A DNA stretch of 63,109 nucleotides from CAZEAN01 sp964510225 (GTDB lineage Bacteria; Planctomycetota; Planctomycetia; Isosphaerales; Isosphaeraceae). The notes beneath the pieces are model-generated. The model was not told the DNA's origin, did no database searches, and saw only the letters and a program-made list of their open reading frames with translations. The position numbers were made by a program, and so were the translations under genes. The stretch is from positions 1 to 63,109 of the forward strand of contig CAZEAN010000018.1 of NCBI GenBank assembly GCA_964510225.1, given 5' to 3'. Below, one piece after another: positions 20,001 through 27,987 of the stretch (its first letter is position 1; each line of letters begins with the position of its first letter).

Positions 20001-22306
20001 CCTCGGAGGGCAACTTCTTGACCCGGACGATAGGCTGGGCGATCCGTGTAGAAGTATGCTCTTGGTGAGAGCCCGGTAGCAACTTGTCCTGGAAGCGCAA
20101 GCCCGCTCCCGGCGACGTGAGGACCGTCTACGACGAGGAAGGAAAAACGTGAGTTTGGTTCACGCTTCTCTGGCCAATCCATCAAGAGTACCCCATCCGG
20201 GCCAGTCTCCGCTTCCAAGATGACCTCGGCTCCTTCCGCGATTAGGACCCGAGCACCACCACGTCCACTGCCATCAGTCATATCCTGGGCGTAAGCGAGC
20301 ACTTGGTCGGTGGACGACTTTAGAATCGCATCAAGATCAGAGCCAAGGACCAGGGTGGTTGCTTGGAGCTTTTCTTCATCACTGACCTTGACCACATGGA
20401 CACCCGGTACAGGAACTTCGTTCAGCTCATAGGTCCGTTCCAGTGGCACGTATTCTTCGAACTCCGGAACATCAACGGTCCATTCGGCATCGGGTGCGAC
20501 TAAACCGATATCAAGCGACTCCACACCACCGAGAGCAAGCTTCTTGCGGAAGTAGTCTTCTGGGTCGAGCTTGTATGCACGGAACGTAAGCGATTGGACA
20601 TTCCGTGTCGTGATCTCAAGTTCAGGGGTCTCGGACGACCGGAATGCCCGAGGAGTGATTACCGCCATTGTAGTGGACTGCATCACAGCGATTCGTTGCC
20701 GAGCCCGATCTTGCCAGGGTCCGACAGCGACCTTTTTGTACTGCTCAATCGCAGCCGCGGGGCGATTCTCTTCTACTTCCAAGATGAGCCCAATTTGGTA
20801 CTGTGCATGGCCAGCAGGCTCTGTACCCGGAAATTTTCCCGCGAGGGTTTCCCACGCAGCAATTGCTTCCTCGAACTTTTCTTCGGTCCCGTAGCTGGTA
20901 CCGATCGCGAAGAGGATTTGCGGGACCCGACTATCAAGTGGATTCTCTCTGACAAACTCTCTCCAGGACTCACGAGCCTCTTCAAAGCGCTCGTTTCTCA
21001 TGTGGTTCTGGGCAATCAGTAATTCTGTCGTCAGAATCGCCCGTTGCGCATTGGCCGATTGTGGTCCATCGGGATACTGGGCCAGGTAGCCTCGGAACGC
21101 GTCGATCGCCTCGTTAAATCGCTCCTGTTGCTGAAGGACCAAACCGATCCGGAAGGCGACCTCCATCCGGAGTGTTGCTAACTGTTCTCGGGCGACTTCA
21201 GTGATCGCTTCGAATTCCCGCTCGCTGAGGAACGTCTTGTATGCCTCAAGGGCTGACTCGGACTTTCCTTGATTCTCGGCAGAGAGTCCGAGCCAATAGG
21301 CCGCCAAGACCGCTTTTTCATGATTCGGGTACGCCTCGAGATAACGCCGGAGTGCGGCCAGACCTAGGCTCAATTGATCAACATCACCTGGCGTCGGAAG
21401 CCCGTATGTCTCCGCGATCCCGAACAAGGCACGGGCGCGGATCTCGTCATACGCCTCTCCTTCGACTTTTTCCAGATCACGGGCCAAATCAGACCAAGTG
21501 AGCCGTCCTTGCACCGCTTGAGCCAGTGAACCAGCTTGGAGTTCACCCAAGTAGTACCGAACCTCGTACCGATCCTCTCCTTCCTGATAAAGCCTGAGGT
21601 ATTCTTGATAGTTGTTTAACGCACGATTTGGATCACTCGCTTCTTGGCTGGCACGTCCCATCCGATAAAGTAACTTCGCCTGGAGGGCCCGGCCCTTCGC
21701 CAGCTCCCTGGCTTGTTCCAAGAGGGCGTAGGCAGCGCCGGGGTCGGGATTGGCGGTTGGTTCATCCGGTTCCAAAAGTTGATCGGCAAATTCGAGGTAA
21801 ATCCCGGCCAAGTCATCCTTGCGATCGGGATTAAGCAAGGCTTCAACCTCAACTCGAGCGAGTTCCTCTGCCCGTTGTGGTTGTCCATCGGTTAGCTCGG
21901 TCGAGGCCAGCTCGAATCGAAGTTTCGAAGCCCAGGGACCATCGGGATCGAGCGCAAGTCCCGCCGCGATCGCCTTCCGAGAGGCGTCGGTGTCTCCAGC
22001 AATCCGTTGCGCAATCCCAATCAGGAGCGCACCATATGCTCGATCTGAATCGCTGAGTTCATCCCCTTCGTTCCAACGCTCTAACCCAGCGATCGCTTCC
22101 TCGAATCGCCCATCTTGGAGCGCAAAAAGGAGTTCAGCGGGAAGATCCGGGGCAATCGATTCGACAACGCGCCCCGCCTCCGGGATCCTCGATGTTTCGG
22201 AATTTAATCCCCCATCCTGGGTGACTTCCTGGGCCGTTAACCAGGCAGCGCAGATTACCGGAATTGCCAGCGACGCCATCCAACCTCGGCTCGAACCCAT
22301 CCGCAT
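14006..22306 (-). CDS. Giant alpha-2-macroglobulin-family protein with TPR arrays, thioester motif absent
   Basis: 2766-residue exported protein; signal peptide at residues 1-~26. Order, by approximate residue: TPR repeats (50-550), a first macroglobulin-like strand domain (555-740), MG2-type domain with YFYTDRPAYRPGQ (~750), further MG domains (to ~1300), a Gln/Gly-rich flexible stretch with a GGRGGGGEG run (~1300-1420), the A2M domain starting at YWNPAIVTDESG (~1425), an alpha-alpha toroid with DGGWPW (~1700), a beta domain (to ~2130), a second TPR array (~2150-2500) and a second MG1-like module (~2540-2700). The CxEQ thioester site is replaced by LCLPPSGTT (Cys1646), so covalent trapping is not expected. 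The start has AGGAGG seven bases away. Known bacterial relatives trap proteases in the periplasm; here the TPRs suggest protein-protein scaffolding. Function is inferred only. Confidence 0.85.
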   Translation of the reverse strand: MRMGSSRGWMASLAIPVICAAWLTAQEVTQDGGLNSETSRIPEAGRVVESIAPDLPAELLFALQDGRFEEAIAGLERWNEGDELSDSDRAYGALLIGIAQRIAGDTDASRKAIAAGLALDPDGPWASKLRFELASTELTDGQPQRAEELARVEVEALLNPDRKDDLAGIYLEFADQLLEPDEPTANPDPGAAYALLEQARELAKGRALQAKLLYRMGRASQEASDPNRALNNYQEYLRLYQEGEDRYEVRYYLGELQAGSLAQAVQGRLTWSDLARDLEKVEGEAYDEIRARALFGIAETYGLPTPGDVDQLSLGLAALRRYLEAYPNHEKAVLAAYWLGLSAENQGKSESALEAYKTFLSEREFEAITEVAREQLATLRMEVAFRIGLVLQQQERFNEAIDAFRGYLAQYPDGPQSANAQRAILTTELLIAQNHMRNERFEEARESWREFVRENPLDSRVPQILFAIGTSYGTEEKFEEAIAAWETLAGKFPGTEPAGHAQYQIGLILEVEENRPAAAIEQYKKVAVGPWQDRARQRIAVMQSTTMAVITPRAFRSSETPELEITTRNVQSLTFRAYKLDPEDYFRKKLALGGVESLDIGLVAPDAEWTVDVPEFEEYVPLERTYELNEVPVPGVHVVKVSDEEKLQATTLVLGSDLDAILKSSTDQVLAYAQDMTDGSGRGGARVLIAEGAEVILEAETGPDGVLLMDWPEKREPNSRFSFLVVDGPHVAGSGLALPGQVATGLSPRAYFYTDRPAYRPGQEVALRGIVRGVAKGQYSAESGEKYHLEIIDSRGRRILDKDVVLSNFGTFNERLRVDNAAPVGDYRIQLERPGQPTFSGAFQVQAYQLQKVDLRIELPKTVYFRGETVEGNVLAKYQYGTPIAGRSILVNLPDGRILRGKTDDAGSFEFSFETEGFSEEEGFELVAQLPEENVAVSAAGMIAVRGYQIGLNTLRTVFLDDESFELTVNTIDALGEPVGKDLAIEVLKQVRQRGVVAERPVETRELTTDDSSGQGSLSLTIDDDQGGTFVIRASGTDRFGNPILAQRMVTISGAEDENKLRILADHQSFKVGERAEVTLYNRSEPGPALLTWEADRILRYEILNLAEGVNRIAWEANDKQFPNFTLAAARMADAEFHQARIDINLRRDLKVTVEPSAEEVGPGGEFEVLITTRDQLDRPVSAELSLAMVDQALLNLYGDSASPIGPFFYNQRRTGAFSAQATNTFTYAPATEGIATALLEERSREQLQALMDTDRADVLFDDTMSLGLQVQEQQIESDFGRNQRGAVLSKAPALGEVLVPQERTQLMMESGTAATERIRELQQRKSAGVRFEVERGLAKGEVEYSIADERDFSLGDRPRRVLGRDTNEMGGPGGYQALSTRGRESMEMAGLYGGRGGGGEGMLGQMGGQSRGGRVTSRQQYVETAYWNPAIVTDESGTARVTIQAPTALSRYRLTARGVSGADTLAGETNTEILISKDFFVELRTPAILSEGDQAQFLARIHHRGVEGAAQIRLKAYATGGEEVYPKTIELEGDGVEEVLFQSFEVPNAPNIELTLTASVGEIRDEIETTVPVRAWGVQALATASGSAEDDRTIFVELPKGRPYDTPEMLITLAPSTQRLLIELALGQQLNPLARELDDRALQLCLPPSGTTADRASDLLGATAALSHLDRTGGSEAPEATRLTARIRGLAAELVSMQNEDGGWPWIAGSSQQSRPSNRLATAEVLRAIAVVNELGLLSDSTVADRGVTWLGGQFAQVDTSDRDTRAAILFALSVHDVASFEQVNRLNRDRQQLSNPALAYLALTFAELDRPRLAGEVLSVLGARSKLETPKPGDPPQRYWEDDSKLPWFGGTTEVTALAALAYATAQPRSPELGEAIDWLLGHRLGLGWRPYKATGPAIAALGQFFGDAAGSNDDYRIAVTVNDQEVYSAEVESGSSGAAIRVPRRLIDLGGQNRVRFDLEGRGTYGFSVALSGFTRDFGPDQDRRSKSFAVRRRLYLAAEPEFEGKPLPTGFSAAIDPEYFRNQVEQIEFGGRARVEIDAYRTYQRGVANWEREFLVIEETIPAGATLVDGSIQTSATHFEVMDGRLMLYYNPDQNPGSTSYDVFGFIPGSYRSLPTLIRNAYDQGEYHLGNSGSIRVLNPGDRSTDPYRATPDELLGRGRALFEQERYEEAGEPLSELWNTYTLRDDVAREAARMLLTVEIELGNAREIVRYFELLREKAPEIVIPFDEIRVVGRAYRDIGEYERAFLVWRATAEASYLEDARLGELLRAQNRELESIAYLLELWKSYPNTASTETDFFGLSQLVASLATRASDDANLRSQLIDAKVSTKALLGQSIGLVQAFLAQSPDNPIADEASLALVNAFLELENYETVVRLAERYTETFESSRYLDSFRFSAALGEFRLGNYDDAISVAETIATATYREGRQEAPSPNKWQALYILGQIYHARRDARKAVSYYEQVADRFSDASGSIRQLTREELGLDEVTRIHPSALAPIARREVIDQQPGIRLIANLQEDLIPRPEPLGASVDLEYRNIEEAEIKVYPVDLMRLYLTRRNLDGVAGIDLSGITPLIETTVSLGEGTDFDDQERSIPLPLKKEGAYLVMVRGDTLYASGIALVSPLELDVLEEPEAGRIRVTVRDTETGDLLPDVQVRVIGSGNNQFFSGETDLRGVFVAEGVTGQVTAVARRETDQYAFYRGQTPVGAPPEPATPESKSTTPSGDAESLDRNLRQENFMNQMRQIDRLQERYKSVAPGVQVDKAY

Positions 22307-22723
22307 CGTGCTTCCTCCTGTTTTGCCTGCTCAGAGTAGAATCGAAGGCTACCGACTCAAGTCCTCATTGAAGGAGACCAATCTCCGCTCGCGCAGGACT
22401 CTCAGGATTTAGACGCTTGAGAAGGAGTCAGCCTTAGAAAAAAGAAAGCGGCGTCGAACAGTCATGAGGGGATGGTCAGCTCAGAGCGGGTGGGCTCAAC
22501 GAGTGTATTAGATCAACTCTCGATGATCCGAGCTGGTAGGCATCCGACCAAGGTGGCGGCCCTTGGGATCTTGATCCTTGGAGGGGAAACGGACGCTAGG
22601 CGCACAAGGATGACCTCTGATAGGTTGGCTGGTTCGTGAGGAGTCCGAAGGCCACGGTCGGCGAGCAAAATCGTCAGAAAGGCCGTGGTCGCGTCGCAAC
22701 CTTTTGTCGACGGAAGTTCGCTG
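22307..22723. other. Divergent promoter region between A2M-family and SEC-C genes
   Basis: 417 bases between two divergent starts. Short frames on the minus strand have no ribosome site and overlap the start of the SEC-C gene. No repeat or RNA structure stands out; it presumably carries both promoters. Confidence 0.4.
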
Positions 22724-24970
22724 ATGGCGATGCTTGATCCGTATACCCCCTGCCCTTGTGGCAGTGGAGAGAAGCTGAAGTGGTGCTGCCCTAAATCTGA
22801 AGACGCGGCGATTCGAGTCGAACGACACATCAGAAACGAGCAGTTCGATCAGGCGCTGAAGGCAGCTCAAGACGGTCTAAAAAGAGCAAAAGAGTCACCT
22901 TGGTTGTTGCTCCAACTGGCTTATGTACAAAGCCGCCTTGAGAACTACGCCGAAGCGATGGAGGCAGTCGATCAGATCCTGAAGAAGCGTCCGGACCATG
23001 TCGGCGCCTTGCAAGAGCGGGTTCAGCTCGTCGCGACCATCAAGAGCCCCGAACAGGCAGTCATTACATTGCAGGAGGCGATGACGACCTGCAAAGCCGA
23101 GGATCGTCCGCGATTCTGGATGACTTTTCGGTTTATCGGCTTCTTGCTGACCCGGACCGAGAATCTCGCCGCAGCGATTGCTCACCTCGAAATCGGTTCT
23201 CAGGATGAGCCTGAGTCGAACCCAATTGCTCAACGGATGCTGAATAGTATCCGAGTCGACAGTCAAGTATCTCCTTGGCTCAAATGCACTTACGATTTGC
23301 TTGAGCCACCTGAGGGATTAGAGTCCGATCAGCTCGAATCGTTCCAGGCTGCGATCGTCGAGGCTGACGAAGGGCTCTGGGCCCGCGCCGCCGCTCGCTT
23401 CAAGCAACTGGCCAACGAAGGGATCGCGGAGTCGATCCACAATTTTGGACTCTGCTGCGTCTGGCTCGCCAATCCGACCACGGCAATCAAGGCTCTCCGC
23501 GACTATATCCGACGTCTTGGTCCAACCACGAAGTCGGTTGACCTCGAAGCCCTCTGTCAGCTAATCGAGCCCCTCCGTGATGACGACAAGGTCGAACAAG
23601 TCCGCTTAGTCTGGGCACTCAGTGATCGCGAAGGACTCCGCAAAACCCTCCATGACGCATCACAAGCACGTCGCGAAGTCGCCTTCCAAGGCTCAGGTCC
23701 ACTCGATCCGAGTGAGCCTGAGTCAACCGAGGCGGAGATTTTTGCTCTCCTGAAGCCGATCGACTCATCAGGACCGAACGCTTCCCAAGGGGACGTGATA
23801 CTTCGTGAGGTTGTCGCGCGCATCTTCGTTGGTGAGGACACCGTTGAGCTAGAAGGCTTCGATCGTGGTCGGGAAATCGACACCCTCCGCGAACGGTTCT
23901 TGCAACTCGCCGGGACATCCATTCCACCCGCTCATCCCAAGACAAAATCGGTTAGCTTTGTTTCGGGCGCTAGATTGGCGTTGAAAGTCGAATGGGTCGT
24001 TCCTTCAGATTCCTCCGGATTGGAAGTCCGTCGCAGACAGGCCGAGGAACAGAGACGGATTCTGACCGAAGTCTGGCCTTCGGTACCGAATCCATCACTC
24101 GGCTATCAGACACCTCGCGAGGCTGCCAAGAGAGGTGGGGATCAGATTGCGCTCCGCGCCGCGTTCTGCCTTCTCGAAAGTGAGAGCAATGAGGCGTTCA
24201 GACTGCTGACGAAGCTCCGCGATGAACTCGGCGTCCCGCCTGAGCCGACGCCAGATCTGAACGAGTTGAACACCGAGACCGAGCACCCTGGTCGCTACGA
24301 TCGACTCCCGATTGAGGAACTTGATGACGAGCGACTCTGGGGGATTCATGAGCGTTCCAGGCTCCTTGGGCTTCAGCGTGCGGTCGAACTCTCTGCAAGC
24401 GCGTTGATCAAACGTCCGAAGTTCTTTGAGGAACGCGAGCCCGAAGATTACCTCGACGTTGTCGGTATCCTCGCAGATGCAGAGGCCGTGAAGAATACCC
24501 CGATCGAAGCGATCAGTCTGATCGATCGTTACCGAGCGTCAGAACCTGAATCACTCCGGGAAGCAAACGCTCCCCGTTGGGATTTCCTCCGACTCCGCTA
24601 CCGGAGCCGTTTAGAACCGCCTGAGTCTTGGGTCCCTGAACTCGCCGCGATTCTTGAGCGTTACCGAGATCGAGAGAACAAGCAAACGAGCGGAGTGGTC
24701 TTGGAGAACCTCATCGAGATGGGAGTCGTCCAAGTAACACCCGATCCCGAGAAACCAGGCCAGATGTTGGTCGATACGCGTCCTCTAGCCTCACTCTTGG
24801 CCCAATACGGTCCGCAGATTGCGACGGCAACAGGCGAAGTGGGGGTCTCCGCTACCAAACCGGCGATCTGGACCCCTGAACAATCGCGATCAACGAGTTC
24901 CGGGATCTGGACCCCTGGATCCACCGACAAAGCCGAGCCACAAAAGAAGATCATTCTTCCCGGCTCATAA
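22724..24970 (+). CDS. TPR protein with N-terminal SEC-C zinc motif
   Basis: 748-residue cytoplasmic-looking protein with no signal peptide. A SEC-C motif sits at the very N-terminus: CPCGSGEKLKWCC, with Cys10, Cys12, Cys21 and Cys22 as likely zinc ligands. This motif is known from the SecA C-terminus, where it contacts SecB and ribosomes, and from many unrelated proteins. TPR-like helices follow (residues ~25-330), then a mixed region with a TPREAAKRGG stretch near residue 455 and a C-terminal tail with two WTP repeats (IWTPEQS, IWTPGST). The start at 22724 is supported by GGAAG seven bases upstream; longer in-frame starts exist to 22685. It lies 66 bases ahead of a shorter relative on the same strand. 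Function unknown. Confidence 0.8.
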   Translation: MAMLDPYTPCPCGSGEKLKWCCPKSEDAAIRVERHIRNEQFDQALKAAQDGLKRAKESPWLLLQLAYVQSRLENYAEAMEAVDQILKKRPDHVGALQERVQLVATIKSPEQAVITLQEAMTTCKAEDRPRFWMTFRFIGFLLTRTENLAAAIAHLEIGSQDEPESNPIAQRMLNSIRVDSQVSPWLKCTYDLLEPPEGLESDQLESFQAAIVEADEGLWARAAARFKQLANEGIAESIHNFGLCCVWLANPTTAIKALRDYIRRLGPTTKSVDLEALCQLIEPLRDDDKVEQVRLVWALSDREGLRKTLHDASQARREVAFQGSGPLDPSEPESTEAEIFALLKPIDSSGPNASQGDVILREVVARIFVGEDTVELEGFDRGREIDTLRERFLQLAGTSIPPAHPKTKSVSFVSGARLALKVEWVVPSDSSGLEVRRRQAEEQRRILTEVWPSVPNPSLGYQTPREAAKRGGDQIALRAAFCLLESESNEAFRLLTKLRDELGVPPEPTPDLNELNTETEHPGRYDRLPIEELDDERLWGIHERSRLLGLQRAVELSASALIKRPKFFEEREPEDYLDVVGILADAEAVKNTPIEAISLIDRYRASEPESLREANAPRWDFLRLRYRSRLEPPESWVPELAAILERYRDRENKQTSGVVLENLIEMGVVQVTPDPEKPGQMLVDTRPLASLLAQYGPQIATATGEVGVSATKPAIWTPEQSRSTSSGIWTPGSTDKAEPQKKIILPGS

Positions 24971-25036
24971 ACAAAACCTTATTTTCTAAGACTGTTCACA
25001 CTTATTCATCATATCGTGTGAACCAATGCGATTCTG

Positions 25037-26290
25037 ATGGCCAATATTCAAGAACCCGACGATCGCGCGCTCGATCTGATCCACGAAGGGTGGCGCCACC
25101 TCCATCTTCAGCGTCCACTCGCCGCACATGCTTCGTGGCAGCGTGCCTTGCAGTTGGTTCCGGAACAACCAGCGGCCCTCGAAGCGATCGATCGTTTCCA
25201 AGCGTCCTCTGAACTCCCTGAACTCGCCCGGCCTTCGATCCGGTTTCGCGAACCAACCGATGATCAAACGCGGGAGCGCTGGAACGATGCCTTTCAAGGG
25301 ACCATGATCGACGACCTGACCGTCGCGGCCGAGATTTTTGAGGAACTTGCCGAAGAAGATGTCACAGATGCCGATGCCTGGTACAACCGGGCGCTCTGCC
25401 TGGCCTGGCTCGGCAACAATGTCGCGGCGATCAATGCGCTCGACCTCTACGTCCATCTTCGGGCGGTAACGCCCGGGTACTTTGATCATGCGGCGGAAGC
25501 CTGGGGCCTCGCTGAGATTCTTCGACATGGTGGCGGCGCCGAACACCTCGCCGACGATCTTTCCTATCGATTTGAGACCGCATGGCCCGAGGGTGTTGCG
25601 CCACCGTTCGAGGCCGACGCCGAACTCGGTGCAGTTCGATCGATCGCTTCACCCATCGATCCCAAGAGCGGAGAGCCCATGGCCTCCGACGCCACGATTG
25701 TAGAGTGGCTCGACCGCCCGCTTCTCCCACCGAGGGATGATCTCGGGGTCGAAGATCTACCGAGAGTCCGTGCGGTGGTGATCATGCAACCGGGCCGCTT
25801 CAGTTGCTCCAGTCTTGATCGTGCCGCAATTGAAGGACTGGAACGGACCATTGAAGGACGCTTGGGGCGTGGGCTCTCCTTCGACCGACAGATCACCCCG
25901 CTCCCCCTCGCCATGCTCGATGCCGCCGCAGCACGTGTAAGACTGCCCGACGGACTCGATCTCGCAACCAGCATCCGGCTCACCACCGAAGCCATCGAGC
26001 ACTATTACCTCAACGACTGGACTGAAATTCCTCGACAGGGTCTCGGGGAGAGTCTCGGCGATGATGACGGCCCGTCACTCCGATCACCTCGAGAGGCTGG
26101 AGAGTCGGGTAACCCGGTACTTCAGGCGAAGCTTGAGGGGATCATCCTCCTCCGGGAACAGCTGAGCCGACGACCTGGTTCGCGTGCACTCTACCAGGGG
26201 TTCTCTTTCGATCGGCTCCGGATCAATCTCGGCCTGGAACCCTCTGATCCTGTTCCCGAACCACCAGCCGCTTCGGAGAATCCTCAGTGA
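25037..26290 (+). CDS. TPR-type protein related to the upstream SEC-C protein
   Basis: 417-residue protein without signal or membrane segments. Residues ~15-60 form one TPR-like hairpin, and ~95-165 match the upstream SEC-C protein in register (EIFEELAEED against RFKQLANEG; NRALCLAWLGNNVAAINAL against NFGLCCVWLANPTTAIKAL). A later PSLRSPREAGESGNPVLQAK segment matches the upstream PSLGYQTPREAAKRGG. It therefore looks like a paralog that lacks the zinc motif. Its stop overlaps the GTG start of hisI by four bases, so its translation is coupled to that enzyme. No catalytic motif is visible and I cannot assign a function. Confidence 0.75.
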   Translation: MANIQEPDDRALDLIHEGWRHLHLQRPLAAHASWQRALQLVPEQPAALEAIDRFQASSELPELARPSIRFREPTDDQTRERWNDAFQGTMIDDLTVAAEIFEELAEEDVTDADAWYNRALCLAWLGNNVAAINALDLYVHLRAVTPGYFDHAAEAWGLAEILRHGGGAEHLADDLSYRFETAWPEGVAPPFEADAELGAVRSIASPIDPKSGEPMASDATIVEWLDRPLLPPRDDLGVEDLPRVRAVVIMQPGRFSCSSLDRAAIEGLERTIEGRLGRGLSFDRQITPLPLAMLDAAAARVRLPDGLDLATSIRLTTEAIEHYYLNDWTEIPRQGLGESLGDDDGPSLRSPREAGESGNPVLQAKLEGIILLREQLSRRPGSRALYQGFSFDRLRINLGLEPSDPVPEPPAASENPQ

Positions 26291-26730
26291 ACCCTAACAA
26301 TAACGAGTTGAACGCTAGCAGTCCTGCAGATCTGAGCCAGTTCCTCGACTCTCTAAAGTGGACCAAAGACGGACTGATTCCAGGAATTGTCCAAGAGGCG
26401 GAGAGTGGTGAGGTCCTGATGATGGCCTGGATGGACCGCCCCGCTGTGATCAACACCATCGAGACCGGCCAGACTCATTTCTACTCGCGATCACGTCAAG
26501 CTTCATGGCATAAGGGAGGAACGTCAGGGCATGTCCAACATGTGGTGGAAATCCGGGTTGACTGTGATGCCGATGTACTCCTGATTCGGGCACGTCAGAT
26601 CGGCGGCGCCTGTCACGAGGGGTATCGCTCTTGCTTCTCCCGCACCCTTAAGCCTGATGGCACCCTGGAGCGAGTCCTTGAACCGGTCTTCGATCCCAAC
26701 ACGATCTATCAATCTTCCAGCGGATCGTAA
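26287..26730 (+). CDS. hisI: Phosphoribosyl-AMP cyclohydrolase
   Basis: 147-residue enzyme opening the purine ring of phosphoribosyl-AMP in the third step of histidine biosynthesis, a zinc- and magnesium-dependent cytoplasmic reaction. Diagnostic motifs are MMAWM, YSRSRQASWHKGGTSG (family consensus WHKGETSG), the metal-binding DCDAD, and GGACHEGYRSCF with the zinc cysteines. It is the stand-alone HisI form; no HisE pyrophosphatase domain is attached. Translation begins at a GTG overlapping the preceding gene's stop (GTGA), so expression depends on the TPR gene upstream, an unusual partner since no other his gene is in the window. The first 20 residues are a non-conserved extension. Confidence 0.95.
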   Translation: MNPNNNELNASSPADLSQFLDSLKWTKDGLIPGIVQEAESGEVLMMAWMDRPAVINTIETGQTHFYSRSRQASWHKGGTSGHVQHVVEIRVDCDADVLLIRARQIGGACHEGYRSCFSRTLKPDGTLERVLEPVFDPNTIYQSSSGS

Positions 26731-27019
26731 CTGGGCAAGAAGATTGGGACAAGGATACGCTTTAGCAGATACATTTGAACGATCGCTAAATCCAAACATC
26801 ATTTTGAACGGCAGGCGGATCGGCAGGCAATTACGTGACAGATGTTGAGACAGTAGAATGGTTTCTGGAGATCTCCTCAACGGATCACTTCTGCCGGAAG
26901 GTGGCTTTGAGGGCTTCTCGAATTGATCTGAGCTTCCCTCCTGCGTTCATCACTCGCATGTTGGACGTTCGTTCCACTCCGCCCTCGACAACTCTGATCC
27001 GGCATCCGATAGGAATCGA

Positions 27020-27973
27020 ATGGATCTCTCGACAACCGAGATACGGCAGACCGCCACGTTGCAAGGCCTCCGCGAGCAGCTCGAGCGGTCGATCCGCCCA
27101 CAGAGACTGTCCGACGAACGCTTTGATCAGGCACACGAGCTTTTTGAACAGTCCAGCAACCAGCAAGCGAGCATCTTGCGATGGCTCCTGGCGCTCTGTC
27201 GGACGAATGACAGGGCCCAGTCTCCTCAGCGGATCCTCAGCGTTGGGTGTGGCAACGGGATCCTGGACATACCACTCATCAGGGAGATCTCCGATTGTTG
27301 GGATCTCGTCAACTACACCGGCGTCGAGCCCAACCTAACAGCCTGTCGTCGGTTCTTAGACGGATTCCGGCAAGATCAGCATGCCAACGTTCAGCTTCAA
27401 CTGTACAACCAGACGGTCGAGACGCTGGAAGACGACCAACGCTATGACCTGATCCTTGCCATCCATTCGCTCTATTATGTTGCCGACCCGGCCGAGTCAA
27501 TCGAGTTTCTCCATTCAATGCTCTCCCCAGGGGGGCGGTTGGTAATCGTCCAAGCTCCCCGAGGTAAACTCAACGACCTTGCTGACTGTTTTTGGAGACG
27601 ACCCCGAGGCGACGCTATGTGGTACAGCGGCCGTCTCGAGAGACACCTAGCGACTCGTGGATTCTCGTATCACACCTACCACCTTCCGAGCAAGATCGAT
27701 GTTGCTCAGTGCCTTGAGGCTGGATCCTCCCAAGGGGAACTAATTCTCGATTTTATTGCTCAGGTCGATTGCCGCAACCTCAGTGCGGGAGTCCGACAAT
27801 CCTGTCTCGACTACCTCCGACAGATTGGTTGTCCTGAGGGAGATCGATTCCTGGTGCCGCATCCCACTGACCTCTTCGTCATCGAATCACCCGTTCACTC
27901 CACTCCGTCCATTCCCTCCGTCCTCCGACTCACAGAGGGATTAGACTTGGGTAAGCTCCCGGTAGAACGTTGA
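27020..27973 (+). CDS. Class I SAM methyltransferase, histamine-N-methyltransferase-like
   Basis: 317-residue SAM-dependent methyltransferase. Motif I is ILSVGCGNG (residues 72-80), the acidic ribose-binding residue is in GVEPN (Glu103), and post-motif IV is HSLYYVADP (149-157). The SVGCGNGILD and LYYV...SPGG patterns recall eukaryotic histamine N-methyltransferase, from memory and not from an alignment. The C-terminal 120 residues, which would bind the acceptor, show no recognised domain. ATG 27020 has AGGA five bases upstream. It is convergent, 14 bases apart, with a second methyltransferase of similar architecture followed by an oxygenase and a transporter. A small-molecule N- or O-methyl acceptor is plausible but unproven. 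Confidence 0.8.
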   Translation: MDLSTTEIRQTATLQGLREQLERSIRPQRLSDERFDQAHELFEQSSNQQASILRWLLALCRTNDRAQSPQRILSVGCGNGILDIPLIREISDCWDLVNYTGVEPNLTACRRFLDGFRQDQHANVQLQLYNQTVETLEDDQRYDLILAIHSLYYVADPAESIEFLHSMLSPGGRLVIVQAPRGKLNDLADCFWRRPRGDAMWYSGRLERHLATRGFSYHTYHLPSKIDVAQCLEAGSSQGELILDFIAQVDCRNLSAGVRQSCLDYLRQIGCPEGDRFLVPHPTDLFVIESPVHSTPSIPSVLRLTEGLDLGKLPVER

Positions 27974-27987
27974 AGCGGAGCTTTGCT

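Noticed and set aside
22508..22870. Minus-strand frames near the SEC-C gene start
   Set aside because: Antisense to the SEC-C motif coding region and without start signals.
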